Assembly (NCBI GenBank): GCA_964019415.1 | Contig: OZ025882.1 | Coordinates: 2,768,427 to 2,832,426, forward strand | Source: Ianthella basta | Taxonomy: Eukaryota; Porifera; Demospongiae; Verongiida; Ianthellidae | Length of the DNA: 64,000 nt | Reading direction: 5' to 3' | Shown: piece by piece, positions 11,109-22,454 of the stretch | Position numbering within the stretch: the stretch's first letter is position 1 | Layout: each line of letters opens with the position of its first letter | Translations under genes and position numbers: made by a program | Notes under the pieces: generated by a model | Database searches by the model: none | The model's input: the letters and a program-made list of their open reading frames with translations, nothing else | What the model was told of the DNA's origin: nothing

Positions 11109-14100
11109 GTAGCTAAATGCAGAACATGGTACAAAGGTACCTTTATCATCGCGATGTATAGCGACTTGCCCTCAAACCTTTATCGGGACATCACGCAATG
11201 CTCGAGCTTCGCGACAGGTAGCTTAAAACTTGCGGGAAGGGTCGTACGGAACTAATCTCGTGATTTCGAAGGCGGACTTTGCAGCTAGTAATACATGAAA
11301 ACATTCCAGGGCTCCAAACTAGTTTACGTCTTGAGAATTGTCTCGAGAGCTTTAACGTTTATTGCTTCACACGTTATTACTCACTAGACCGTATAATATA
11401 GAACCTGTCTAGACTCCACGTCAGATAGCTGATGGGCGAAGGGGGATAAATATCTAGGCCTATAGCTATGCCTGTACGGTGTCTAACGAAAATAGAAAGC
11501 ACTGGAATAGATGTGAAACAGGGGTACAGGTGAAATGTAAGTGGGGTATTCCATCATCACGTAGCTATTATGACTGTGCCCAAGTGTATCTGTTCCTCGC
11601 CACAGGCTCGACCTATGCAGCCGGTTTCAGAATGGCTGTCCAAAAGGTAAATGGCAAATGGCTTGGCGTCATAGAAAATGGCAATATACTGTACAATAGG
11701 AGTGACATAATGGCAAGCAGTTAAACTAATAGTGATGTAACACCATTTGATCGTTCTGCTATTTGCCATTTTGGCCAACCGTTCTGAAATCGACTGTACA
11801 ATGTGCATCACAATCTAGGATTATGGTATGTAGTTTGAGGACAATGGCACCGGTGTCACAGTTTATTCAACCCCCTGACTTCGTATCCCCCGGGAAAATA
11901 ACTAGGATACTTCTATCTCCTGAATTTAAATTTCTGAGTACTTCTTGACTCTTTTTGGTGTCTTCCACTCAAAGGGATTGTTGTGACATCCATCAAGCCT
12001 GCTGGGATCAGCAGTTGCTAAGAATTGGACAATTTCATCCTCCTCAGATGCTCACGCTGTAGCGTCGATGTACTTGCACATCGATGTCCACCAGTTTGCA
12101 ACTGCTACTCAAACACTTCTGCTCGATGTAGTAGTGCTCTATGACATTCTCCTAGAATCCAGGGGAGTATACAAACATCCAGGCCATGGTACAAGGACAA
12201 AAACTTCACTGAAATTGTCAGTTAACAAAGTTGACATCATCGCTTAACAGTCTCTTCTGGTAGTGGTAAGCCTCATCTTGTATTAGGGTGCTTTATATTA
12301 GCTTCTATAGGCATTTCTGTGTCATTTAGTCAACCTTTGGTTACCTGGGGGATACTTTATATGAGAGGTATAAAATATACGGTGACACCGGCATTGCCAA
12401 ATGTAGGCACATTGATGTCTTCACTTTTACTTACTAGGTGTTAGGACCCACTCAAGCACTGGTCATAGCAGCAGTTTTGAATGAAACTATACTCTGCTAC
12501 CATCTAGCTCAAACAGTTGGCATTGCTATTGGAGTGATGGTGGAATAGCTCATAAAGTCATAGCTCATAATTATACTTTCTACTTGTTGTACATCTTCTC
12601 TTGAGAGTGCTAGCCTTAATGCCTAGCAAACAGAGAGATGCTTGTGTTTTGCAATGTCAGTGTCTTGAAAAACATGATATTCTATTCCCGGAATGCATTG
12701 AGCAAATTCATGCACATTGTGGGGGAGGGGGGGGGGCACTAACAAATGGCACGTGTACCCTAAGAACAGAATTTTCCAGCTTATTAAGGAAACACATGCA
12801 GCACAGTAATGGACAATATATTTTGTGCTACGTGCACGGTGGCCATCTTTTATATGGCCTTTATTATTGGGCTAATCATTTGCAGCTATAGATAGGTCAA
12901 TATGCTGACACAGATCAATACCATAATTTAGAATGTTGGTCAGTGTGGTACCGGTAAATGGCATAACTATAGTTACACTTCACTTAAACTTGTCTGTGAA
13001 TCATTGCCTTGTCAGACTCAACATGTGGAATGAGCTTGCGCAGTTGATTCACAGTGAATAGAATTAATTGCTGTGTGTTCCAGGCTGTGTTTGTATTTGG
13101 ATACAGGCCTTTCATCATTGAGGTCACTATACAGACAGTGTATGTGCAGTTCATTGCAGTATTTTTAGTGGATCTTACATGCAAGGAGCACAACCCATGT
13201 GGAAGTAGTTCCCACTTCATCAAAGCTGCCCAAGACACAAAGTAGGAAGTAATGATGTCACTTGCAAAGATGGTACGCTAGTTAGACCGCAGAGGGTGAA
13301 GGAGTGAGGATGCCAACTTTGACCACCTTGAGGTGTTGAAACTGCCTCTAAAAACTAATAGTCAACAGAGCATGAATTAACAAGAATGTAAATTAATGAC
13401 TTGATGCAACATTTCTGGTTTAAAAGTGAACAATGCATACCTTTGTTAGTGGGCTAATCATTTGCAGCTATAGATAGTCAGTATGCTGACACAGATCAAT
13501 ACCACACATAGTTAAGAATGTTGTTCAGTGTGGTAAATGGCATAATTATAGTTACACTTCACTTAAGCTTGTTTGTGAATTATTGTCTTGTCAGGATCAA
13601 CATGTGGAATAAACTTGCACAGTTGATTCACAGTAAAAAGAGTTAATTGTTGTGTGTTCCACCCTGCGTTAGTATTAAGGATATAGTTTCATCACTGAGG
13701 CCACTATGCAGGCAGTGCATGTGCGCAGTTGATTGCAGCATTTTAGTACATGGACCTCACAAGCACTGATTGAAATTTATTTCCTCAGACAATTTCCATG
13801 ACTTCAACTGTGTGCCAACTGGAAGGAACAGTAGAACACCTGACAGGTACCAGTACATATCCCCCAACCTGACCTTCCCCTGTGATGGAGTTGTGACCAA
13901 GTGGAAGATTGGAACAGAGAATACGAATAATGCTGCAGTATATCTCCAGATATGGCGACCTGATGGAACAGACTACAGCCGTGTAACTGAGACTGTTTAT
14001 ACCCACAGTGGTAGGGAAGCAATAGCAGAAGTCTCCACAGACATGACTGTATCAGCAGGGGATGTTGTTGGGTTCTATATGCAAGGTGGTAAGGAGGGGC

Positions 14101-17100
14101 TTGAACTGGCTTGGGTTCCAGTTCCTGACCACACCCTCCTGCAAGGAAGTAGGAGTGCTACTGGTGCCACTCCTGTAGCAACATTCAGTGATGCCTCTAC
14201 AACTATCTTAAGTTCATCTCCTCTTGTGTCAGTCGTAATTGGTAAGTATGCCATAATTGTGTGATTGCATGTTGAGCTCTTGTCTGCAGGTATTCTCATA
14301 TCTGATCATTATATCATGACTATGTATGGTGGGTTAGGGGTTAATACAAGTTAGTACAAGTACATGTTACCCATGTACCAGTTGTACAGTGTGAGCTACA
14401 GAGATTGACTGCTGATTAAATTTAATGGTGCTTTATGATATTTGCTAGAGTTAAAGCTCATTCCTACTTTCCAGCTAGTTATAATACAAACCTTTCCTTC
14501 CTTGCACACGCACCATGCTATACCACACCATTTCACACCATCACTGGACTTGGTTAACACAGCATAGTGGTCAAAGCAGACAACCTGTCATGCAACAATA
14601 TGTGGGTCCAAGTGGTACTGTTGAAATGGTGTCACTGCACAGGCTTGGTTGATAGCAGTAGGATCACTGGGGTTTGTGCCACCTCCTGCTACAGCAGTGT
14701 TGGTGTCACAACAAGGCTGGGGGAGGGGGCAAAGGCCTTAGCTATTAATTCACTACCAGACCGTCCTCCGAACAGGCTATGAAAATGGAGAACCAGTTTC
14801 ACCCTAATATATGCGCTCATCAGTGTAGCGTATAGGCAAGTTTGGTGAATAGGATATCTGCTACTTCTACATGTATCTAAGTCAATACACTTATGGTTAT
14901 GGAGGTGGCATTAGCTTGGAAGACGGCTGGAGTCAGGTTTGACCATGGGAGATCATTTTTTAGCAGCCATTAAATAGGGCCTTTTGGCCCCCAGCCTCAC
15001 TGTGACACCAGCACTGGTGTAGCAGGCTGGTGGAATAAATCTAGTGATCCTACTGTCATAATTCAAGACTCGACAGTGGCAAACCACTGCAAATGTCCAA
15101 CCTGATATTGATCATGAACAAACCTGATGCAATTTCCTGGCTAATGCTCCACCCAAGTTTATGCAACTTCTTTTGAAACCGTAAGTGTTCTAAATTTGGT
15201 GGATGCAATATAAAAGTAGCAGAAATCCTTGTCTCCAAAAGTACATACACCACAATGTTCAGCTCCAGTATGGTGAAACAGCTGTCTTTGGCTCTCCACC
15301 CCTATCAGATGTTGGGGGGGGGGAGGGAGATCTGGCACCCCCAGCCTTGCTATGACAGCCACACTGGTGTCGCATGCTGGTGACATAAACTTGTAAAAAT
15401 GTTTTTATTATCTATAATACAGTTTATAATAATGTAGATCCATACAATAAGTCAAATTATAATAATTCACATGTATGATTAACATGACTGAATACAGCAA
15501 TGTCATACTTGGAATAATTTGTCAATGAATAGCATTTGACTAGCAGATCATAATCACATACACGTGACATTGTCATAGTTTTGCTTACTCCATTGTCAAT
15601 TTCCATTACATACAGAACCACGTGCTTCTTCATGTTCTACACCCAACTCAAGTGGAAATGGTAGGTAGCTGCAGCTATATAGGTGTGGTTTGCAGTTTGT
15701 AGAAGCGGATACATAGTGATGTTGGAAAATGTGACTTCATGGGAACTTACTCTGTAACAATGTCTGTCTTGAAGGGACTCTCTTGCAATGCATGTACCAA
15801 TACTATATGTAAACTGGCCATGGTTTACATATAATTGCTCATATGGGTAATATCAGATTTATTTTGCCTAATGTATGATTGGTGTTGCTCCTTTGCCCCT
15901 CATCCTGCAGACTGTCTAGGTGCATTTGGTGACTTCAATTTTGTCTCTTGTGGTGACAAAGTACCAAACAATACCCAGTACATCATACCACAGCTCAACT
16001 TCTCCTGTGATGGTACTGTGACTCAGTGGAAGGTGGGACTGGAGAGTGGAGGCAATAATCAAGTAGTGAACCTTCAGATATGGCGCTCAGTGGGTGCAGG
16101 AGAGTACAGCAGAGTGACTGAGGTGGTGTACACTAAAGCAGTAGATGATGAGAGGATAGCTACTGTTCCAGTGTCCATGTCAGTGATGGCAGGAGACATG
16201 GTTGGGTTCAATGGACAATTGCAACTCCACACTTTACCTAATGTGGGCCTTACCATTTACAGTAGAGGGGTAGACCCCACCTCATCCCTCAGTGGTCTAT
16301 TCACTATTGTGGGACCATCTCCACACATCACAGTTATGTTTGGTGAGTGATTGTAGCTATAATGCAATTACACAATTCACTGCTACTTGTTTATATGCAG
16401 ACCCTCATGTTCACATAATAATCTCACTATTTGCTATACACAATCTTCTATCGCGTGCAAGCTGTGTACTTAATACAAACTGCACACACAACACCACACC
16501 CACCCATAGTACAATTGGCGGCACAGAAATGTAATACACATTTGGTGGTTTCATTATCTATGTAACATAATTATACAATTCCATTTGTTTGTGCATCAAT
16601 TTTACATATTAATTTTGTTCATTCATGATTCAAGCAAACACTGCAGTACAAAATGTTGCCTACCTCCGATGGATTATGAAAAATAGATTGGGAAGTGTCT
16701 ACCACAACTATAATAGGACTACACTAAATGGTAGACCAAGTAGACCTATATTATTGTTTTTATTGCAAGAACTTCTGGATATTCAGTGAATATCTAGGTA
16801 GTCTTGCAACTCATTTGGTGATAATCATACCATTCCTGCTAATGAATGTTGGATTAAAGTGGTGTCACAGTTTATTTTATCTCCCATATAAAGTAACCCC
16901 TCGGGTAACCAAAGGTTGATTAAAGGACACAGAAATGACAATAGAAGCTAGGAAAAAGCACCGTACTACAGGATGACGCTTACCACTACCAGATGAGACT
17001 GTTAAGTGATGATATCTGCAAACCCTACATTTCCTTTGCAGTCCGGTCCATGCAGAAGAGTATGTCAACCTTGTTAACTGACAAACGCAGTGCAGTTTTT

Positions 17101-20100
17101 GTCCTTGTACCATGGCCGGGATGTTTGTATACTCCCCTGGATTCTAGAAGAATGTCAGGGCACTACTACATCGAACAGAAGTGTTTGAGTAGCGGTACGG
17201 CGTGCAGTTTTGCAAATTGTTGGACATTGATGTGCAGGTACATCGACGCTACAGCGTGAGCCTATCAGATGAAACAGTCTGCATCTTAGGAACTGCTTGT
17301 TCCAGCAGGCTTGATGGATGTCACAAGAATCCCTTTGAGTGAAAGACACCAAAAAGAGTCAAGAAGTACTCAGAAATTCAAAGTTGGGGGTTAAAGTATC
17401 CTAGTTTATCTTACCCGGGGGGGGGGGGGGGGGATTCAAAATTGGGGGAGTGGAATAAACCGTGACACTGGTACCCTGTGACGTTAGTATCAGTTGAACT
17501 GCAGCTGAGTGTACAGTCTAGAATTGCGGTCCAATAGCCATGGGCTAACGTCCTCTGCAATCTAATGAATAATGCCTGATACCTGAACTACGTATAGGTG
17601 TATATGCAAACCATACTCAAGGGTTAGGCACATGTGATAGTGGGAGAATCTTCTTGCACTTTGTGATATTCTTACTGAATCATATATCATGATATTTGAT
17701 ATTATTGTGAAAGCAGCAACTAATCGTAAAACCACAATAATTATGAGATGATGCAAAGCATATTGCAAGCCAATTGCAATACTTCTCAGATCGTGGCAAT
17801 GGCAAATGTTTTCTTCAACCGAATGAAGGACCTACTAATCACTCTGTATTCCGCTGGGTGAAAAGATTCACTTTAATCAACATCCCATCATCAACCCATT
17901 GACCTCAATAAGCACTCCAAGCTTAACACATTTCTGCACACAACAGGCACTAAAAAGTTGCATCAGGATATCCCTCCTCTGCTATACCCAATGAAGCCCT
18001 TGTCATTTCTATTAATTTGCTCAGACATTGTGATGCAATTTGTATTTAAATGTCATTGTAAGCTTTTATTGATGCATGCCACTATAGAATAATATGTACA
18101 GTTGTATCTGTATATCACTATGCCACATAATTATTCATGCACTATAAAAATTATTGAAGATAAAAATTAATTAGGAGAGCATAATGTGCTCCTGATAAGA
18201 CACTACATACGTATGACATCCACCCTTGTCATGCCTAGTATAATCCCACTCTCACTTTGTCTGTGCTTGAAACATGTGATAGGGTCCTCAACCTCGACAA
18301 TGTCATGCAGTTCTAATGCATGGTGTTTGTATATGCCATCACAGCATGCAGGGTGCATGTGTTTGCTCTTTGTCATGCACATGTATGCTGTGGGGCTGTG
18401 CAGTTTATGCTTTAGTATAGCAGTTACTTGTATATTTTCTTTGTGCAGTACCAGATGTCACAAGCACTTCAGTCTCATCACTGACATCAACTGCTCCACT
18501 TTCTCTAAGAACATCTGCTGCAGTCTCATCACTAAAGTTGGCCACAAGTGTCACTCCTAGTACTGTAGATTTGTTCCACTTTTCATCCTCATCAGAACAG
18601 CTCCCTATTGCTGTGGAGTCATCCACCCTACAGAGTAGTACGGTAGTAGCTGTGAGTGGAGGCAGCAATGTTGGTCTCATCCTCTCAGGAAGTGGGTCTG
18701 CCGCTATCATTGGAGCAGTGGTGGCTGTGGTGGTCATCCTCATTGTTGTGTCAGTCATTGCTGCTGCTGTACTGATTGCATGGAGAGTGAATAGGAGGGA
18801 AAAGAAAGCAGCTATAGGTGAGCAGAACTTAATACCTTTCTGTGGGCTTGTATGAAGCTGGTCATATGTAATATGCACACCTCAGACCATCTATATACAG
18901 AGCCATCCACATGGTCATCCTCCCCTTTTGCTTTCCACATGTGACCAACCCACCTGTCAGGCCACCTGAAATATAATGCCAGATCAAGCTCCTTGGCGTC
19001 AGCTAGAGACAACCTTTAGATTGATGACTGCAATGTAGGCTGCTCTGCTTCAGCTGTACATACATCCACTGCTGCCTCAGTATGGCTAGGTGGTCCACCA
19101 GACAGCACCCTTTCACTGCACCAATGTTTGACTTACTACTCTCTGCTAGGATCTCAATGTGGAACAGTTGGTACAAGGTGACATACGTAGCAGCAGGCTT
19201 TCCTTATCATTTGAGGAGAGTAACCACTTCTGCAAGAATCCAGCTAATTGGGGCGGTATCTGTGTTCCAGCACTTTGACCACGAAAAGGGAATGTATGAA
19301 GTGAAGCATCCCCCTCGCCCTAGTAGAGCTTCCACTGCATGTGATCATGTACAATGAATTCGACCGGCTCTGTTTTCCTCATATCCACAAACTCTGTTGT
19401 AATCTTCCCTAGTGAAGGTGCAGCTGGTGGGATGGTATTATATGATCTAAACCTTGGAGCACTCAATGCCACTCATCCCACTGATGGAAGTAGCCACCCT
19501 TTTCGGGGAGGTTGAGTTGTTGCTGTATATAGGTGGAAGAAATGATTCTCAACTGCTTCCATGATTTACAAGCATTCCTTCCTGGTCAGGAACCCCAGGG
19601 ACATGTGGTGCTTATATTTAAAGTTCACTCAGCAGTTGCTTCATGTCATCAGTTGCAGCCACCTGGTCATCAAGTATAAGAGAGGGAAGGTTTGCAGTGG
19701 CTAGTATCACATCCAGCCACTTCCCTTGCTTGTGGGAGACTTTAATAGTGGCACCATCTCCTGTTAGACAAGACTATTGTGTGTGGAGTACTGTTATCCA
19801 TGTCTTTAACTTGTCATGAGCACTGTTAAGTTAGAGTGCATTCTGTAGAGTGATCACAATGTGAGAATGTGTAGAAGAACATGGGAAGCAAACAGAGAGA
19901 GCAATTATATAATATTAATTTGGCATACTAGTACAGGCAACTCCACTTGTTTGAACAATAATTTCCTCATTTTATGATGTGAATGGCACATCTGTCCTGC
20001 TGTAGGTCATCCCCCTCCAGAGGACAGTACTGTCATGAACATGGAGCACAACCCATCCTACTGTGCAGTTCAAGGAGGACTGGTAATGGAGGCTAATCCT

Positions 20101-20481
20101 GCTTATGAGCAAACTAGTGGTAAGTGACACAATGTATTCATCACAGTCATGTGTTAGCCAATGTTTAACACCAGATGACATTTAAGAGCTATGCTGCAAC
20201 TCACAGTTCCCCAAATTGATCAGAGCACAATTAAGCAAAACAGGGCAGTTCATTCATTTCTAGACAAAGATCTAATTATACATTTCTGTAAATCCTTAAG
20301 CAGGACCTTCTCACATGATTGCTTGTCTACTTCACTGTCCTATGTATATGCTGTAGGTCTTGCAGAAGCAAACACAGTTGTGACTATGCAGGACAACCCA
20401 TCTTATGCTTCAATGGAAGGAGTAAAGCTGGAGCCAAACCCGTGTTACTCAACCATGCAAGAAACCTCTGACTATGTTTGA
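11033..20481 (+). CDS. Gene B: complete two-domain receptor, 522 aa
   Basis: Six exons: 11033-11108, 13789-14241, 15911-16342, 18449-18817, 20006-20119 and 20357-20481. All junctions are phase 1 and the sum is 523 codons with the stop. Order in the protein: signal peptide (about 1-24, MAACWWLAGSIFLLAW), A domain (26-176), B domain (177-320), Ser/Thr/Val stalk (321-404), membrane helix (about 405-432), basic RVNRREKK, then a tail with NPSYCAV, NPAYEQ, NPSYASM and NPCYSTM and ending SDYV. Predicted type I membrane receptor. The A and B domains share a core, FxCDGxVTxWKxGxE...LQIWR, YSRVTExVYT and AGDxVGF, so they are an internal duplication. Each has one N-glycosylation sequon (NLT, NFS). I recognise no named domain; the style is that of sponge surface proteins. 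Ligand unknown. Confidence 0.85.
11109..13788. other. Gene B intron 1
   Basis: Non-coding. Contains a TIR transposon (11852-12389), a G-rich tract near 12720 and an internal two-copy duplication: 12866-13440 against 13450-13788, both with CTAATCATTTGCAGCTATAG, CTGACACAGATCAATACCA, AACATGTGGAAT and TCATTGAGG-like or TCACTGAGG blocks. The second copy leads into the A exon. The same blocks occur in intron 1 of genes C and D and upstream of 37191. Confidence 0.6.
11852..12389. mobile_element. TIR DNA element, copy 1 (538 bp)
   Basis: Ends in inverted GGTGTCAC repeats (GGTGTCACAGTTTATTC.. and ..ATATACGGTGACACC). Next to each end is a G/C run (ACTTCGTATCCCCCGGG and TACCTGGGGGATAC). A reverse-orientation copy lies at 16861-17468 in the same gene; both share CATCCATCAAGCCTGCTGG and TGTAGCGTCGATGTACTTGC (as complement in the other copy). 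The frames are disrupted and no transposase motif is recognisable. The target duplication is unclear. Confidence 0.6.
13789..14241 (+). CDS. Gene B exon 2: A-type LQIWR domain
   Basis: Acceptor ATTTCCTCAG, donor ATTG|GTAAGT. 453 nt, phase 1-1. Reads DNFHDFNCVPTGRN..., YQYISPNLTFPCDG, VVTKWKIGTE, VYLQIWRPDGTDYSRVTE, then a predicted beta-rich C-terminal half ending SSPLVSVVIG. Only two Cys residues (NCVP and FPCDG), which could form one disulphide. Confidence 0.8.
14651..15385. repeat. Intron-2 foldback of gene B
   Basis: Left arm 14651-14952, right arm about 15103-15385. Left landmarks GGATCACTGGGGTTTGTGCC, GTGTTGGTGTCACAACAAGG and GAAAATGGAGAACCAG return inverted on the right as GTCGCATGCTGGTGACATAA, GCCTTGCTATGACA and GGCTCTCCACC. 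The spacer carries an extra duplicated arm piece at 14975-15050. See the parallel copies at 1, 845, 29923, 41068 and 62928. Confidence 0.7.
15911..16342 (+). CDS. Gene B exon 3: B-type LQIWR domain
   Basis: Acceptor CATCCTGCAG, donor TTTG|GTGAGT. 432 nt, phase 1-1. Reads DCLGAFGDFNFVSCGDKVPN, then YIIPQLNFSCDGTVTQWKVG, VNLQIWRSVGAGEYSRVTEV, AGDMVGFNGQL and PSPHITVMFG. It has one extra codon early (FVSCGD against FVCGD) and lacks the YVPD residues found in genes C and D after VGF. Both changes keep the frame. Confidence 0.8.
16861..17468. mobile_element. TIR DNA element, copy 2 (608 bp, inverted relative to copy 1)
   Basis: Ends GGTGTCACAGTTTATTTTAT and ..AATAAACCGTGACAC. Longer than copy 1 mainly through a 17-G run at 17417-17433 next to the right end and an additional central stretch. 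An 88-residue open frame (16993-17259) has no recognisable family. With copy 1 it forms a 0.6-kb inverted pair about 4.5 kb apart within one gene. Confidence 0.6.
17417..17433. repeat. Poly-G run
   Basis: Uninterrupted run of 17 G after CCC. It lies inside the TIR element and is one of several long G or C tracts in introns of this array (also 12722, 32433, 59063). Confidence 0.9.
18449..18817 (+). CDS. Gene B exon 4: Ser/Thr stalk and membrane helix
   Basis: Acceptor TTTGTGCAG, donor ATAG|GTGAGC. 369 nt, phase 1-1. About 85 residues rich in Ser/Thr/Val (VPDVTSTSVSSLTSTAPLSL...), likely O-glycosylated, then AAIIGAVVAVVVILIVVSVI helix and RVNRREKKAAI. Same length in gene C. Confidence 0.85.
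18818..20005. other. Gene B intron 4, with an element-like insert shared with gene C
   Basis: Bases about 18850-19760 have a shorter counterpart in gene C (34390-35100; GGCTAGGTGGTCCACCAGAC, TCCAGCACTTTGACC). On the minus strand the text is coding-like but interrupted, with no family I can name. It was probably inserted before the gene B/C duplication. Nothing else is supported. Confidence 0.45.
20006..20119 (+). CDS. Gene B exon 5: tail exon with NPSYCAV and NPAYEQ
   Basis: Acceptor CTGCTGTAG, donor AGTG|GTAAGT. 114 nt, phase 1-1. Reads GHPPPEDSTVMNMEHNPSYC, then AVQGGLVMEANPAYEQTS. Two NPxY motifs, a PTB-domain docking and endocytic-sorting signature. Missing from gene A. Confidence 0.8.
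20357..20481 (+). CDS. Gene B exon 6: C-terminal tail with NPSYASM and NPCYSTM
   Basis: Acceptor TGCTGTAG. Two NPxYxxM motifs about 19 residues apart (Tyr to Tyr), ending QETSDYV-stop. YxxM is the PI3-kinase p85 SH2 consensus and NPxY the PTB consensus. The pairing is kept in genes A and C despite changes in the flanking residues. Confidence 0.8.
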
Positions 20482-21673
20482 GCCAATTGATGTTATATGA
20501 AGGAAAACGTTAAAAGACCACGATATAGGCATTGATTATATATTTGGGTCTGCTTAGTACTGGTATATAGTTTGTCATGCAGACACTTAGCTATTAATGG
20601 TTTGATATCCCTGCATAATTATATTGTTCAACAAGTCTAATTACATAATACCTTTAAGGTTAAGCAACCTTGACAGCATGCATTTGGTGGATTAATACTG
20701 TAATAATTCGAGAAGGTGATAGTATAGTGGATAGAGAGTCATCTCCTTTAACTGCTTCATCCTGACTGAGTGCAGTGGCCTAGCTGCAGCTGCAACCCCT
20801 TAAGGGCACAGAGGATGCTACAGAAGTATGACATTTTTATGTAATATGTATCATTGTGTATTTATTATATGTTTAGAAGCTTAAAACTGAGATGCTGTAG
20901 ATTTGCAATTATTAGTAAGTTTTAGATGCTATGCTACCTAATATGATTATGACTTGATGGTTTGCATACATGCAGCCATTAAAATTAATTATAGGAAGGG
21001 AACATATACTTAATCACTGGTCTGTAGAGAGTAGGGATTTAGCAGTCCAGAATGATGACAGCCAAAGTATCTGCCATAGCCAAACTAATAATATAAATGG
21101 AGCAACAGCAAACTTCCACATAAATGCACAATACTTGGGAGAGCCAATCTGAGGAATGGAGAGTGCCTCAGAAATGCCTGGCTGCAAGGCACATGCATGC
21201 AGCCAGAGTGCATGGCCATGTAGTACATTGTAGTTGTACTGGAAAGCCAAGTAACAATGAAAGACAAAGTGGTACCTGTACATGCGGGCCTGCATGTAGT
21301 GACAATGCATTCATAGCAATTCATTGCTTGCCTAAAGTCAGGAGGGGGTCATGTGTATTTTTACAGTTGGACGTACTGTATGTACTGTCACAGTTAAAGC
21401 ATCTGGCTATAGCTACAGTATAGATGTTTGGGCATGTTTTATTGTTGACTGCTGAATGTAAGTTTGCTACAAATGAATTATGTCAAGCAGTCTCCACATA
21501 CCAAGGCAAGAGCTATGGCTCCTTCCCACAGGTCATCATACATCACAACTGTACGTGCACTGTTGAATTAACACAAGGTTTCACTATATGAATTGCCATC
21601 ATTATTCCAACAACATTTAACAAGAACTCTGCGATAGAGCGTAAGTACATCCTGGAGCATGTTTTATTTCTAG
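20482..21673. other. Intergenic after gene B
   Basis: Begins as 3' flank shared with genes A and C (TATAGGCATTGAT, GTCATGCAGACACTTAGCT). Then repeats the 6310-6640 block at 21045-21345 and the AGAACTCTGCGATAGAGCGTAAGT block near 21622. No supported gene. Confidence 0.5.
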
Positions 21674-22325
21674 ATCTCTCTACAGGGTGTACATGCCCTA
21701 GCAGCCCTTCACAATCCAGTGCCACCACACCAGGTGAGTCCACAAGACATAGGAATGTGACATGGAATTGAATGGTCTATAGTGACTCTGCATTACGTAT
21801 GTACCATTATGTGCATGCTTTTCACATCTAGGGTTTATAAATTATATGGATTCAAAATTTGCACTGATTTACAATTAATGCTGAATTCTGTATATTGCAT
21901 ACGTAATGATGTCTAAATATTCACAGTTGGAATTTGATGATGGATGTTAATCCACAAAACCGCAAACATCGAAAGTCTAAAAACTAATGTGCACATGATA
22001 TTCTGTAGGCCACATAGCAGAAATCACTGCTGTTTGCTGTCTTTTCTTGTCGTTGCTCTTCAGTGCTGCATCAGTTGTTGCAACGCTCCTCATCACCAGG
22101 AAGTATTACAGCGAACAGATAACTCAAGCGGGTCCATCTTCTGGAGAGAATAGCAAGCACTCCTCCAGTGTTAAGCCAGACAGCCCAAAGTTGCAATCAA
22201 ACCCAGCATACGAGTGTACTTATAGTGATTCAACCTGCCATCACTGTGGAATTGGCTGTGTCTCTGTATGTAGCTTTCTTTTATTACTATACCTGCATGG
22301 TATTAAACATATTTATACAGTATAA
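21674..22325 (+). pseudogene. IgGFc-binding-type receptor, 3' fragment (copy 2)
   Basis: Only the stalk exon (21674-21733) and membrane/tail exon (from 22009) remain; the extracellular domain exon is gone. Splice sites are good. Relative to copy 1 and the minus-strand copy, 4 nt are missing just after NPAYE, so the tail loses PVYL-stop and reads about 34 further residues (CTYSDSTCHHC...) to a stop ending at 22325. The helix and NPAY are intact. Confidence 0.7.
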
Positions 22326-22454
22326 TCATAAGCTATTTGTACATACAAGAGACATTTCCCTCTTATACTTAGTTATGCATGTATTTCATTGTGCATATGG
22401 TTAAATGAAGTGTTTGATCATGATGTTCATATTAGTGAGTATGCACTGAATAAC

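Larger units (their letters stand above)
16343..18448. other. Gene B intron 3
   Basis: Non-coding. Includes a block conserved in genes C and D (GTCTACCACAACTATAATAG near 16698), the second TIR element copy, a 17-base G run, and blocks shared with gene A intron 3 (GATTGTGGCAATG-like near 17790). No exon with conserved splice sites is seen between B exon and stalk exon in any paralogue. Confidence 0.6.

Noticed and set aside
16993-17259. 88-codon frame within the TIR element
   Set aside because: The same sequence in copy 1 is frame-disrupted; no transposase signature.
18850-19760. Antisense coding-like text in gene B intron 4 as a host gene
   Set aside because: Interrupted frames, shared with gene C as a deleted version and no named domain; more like a decayed element.
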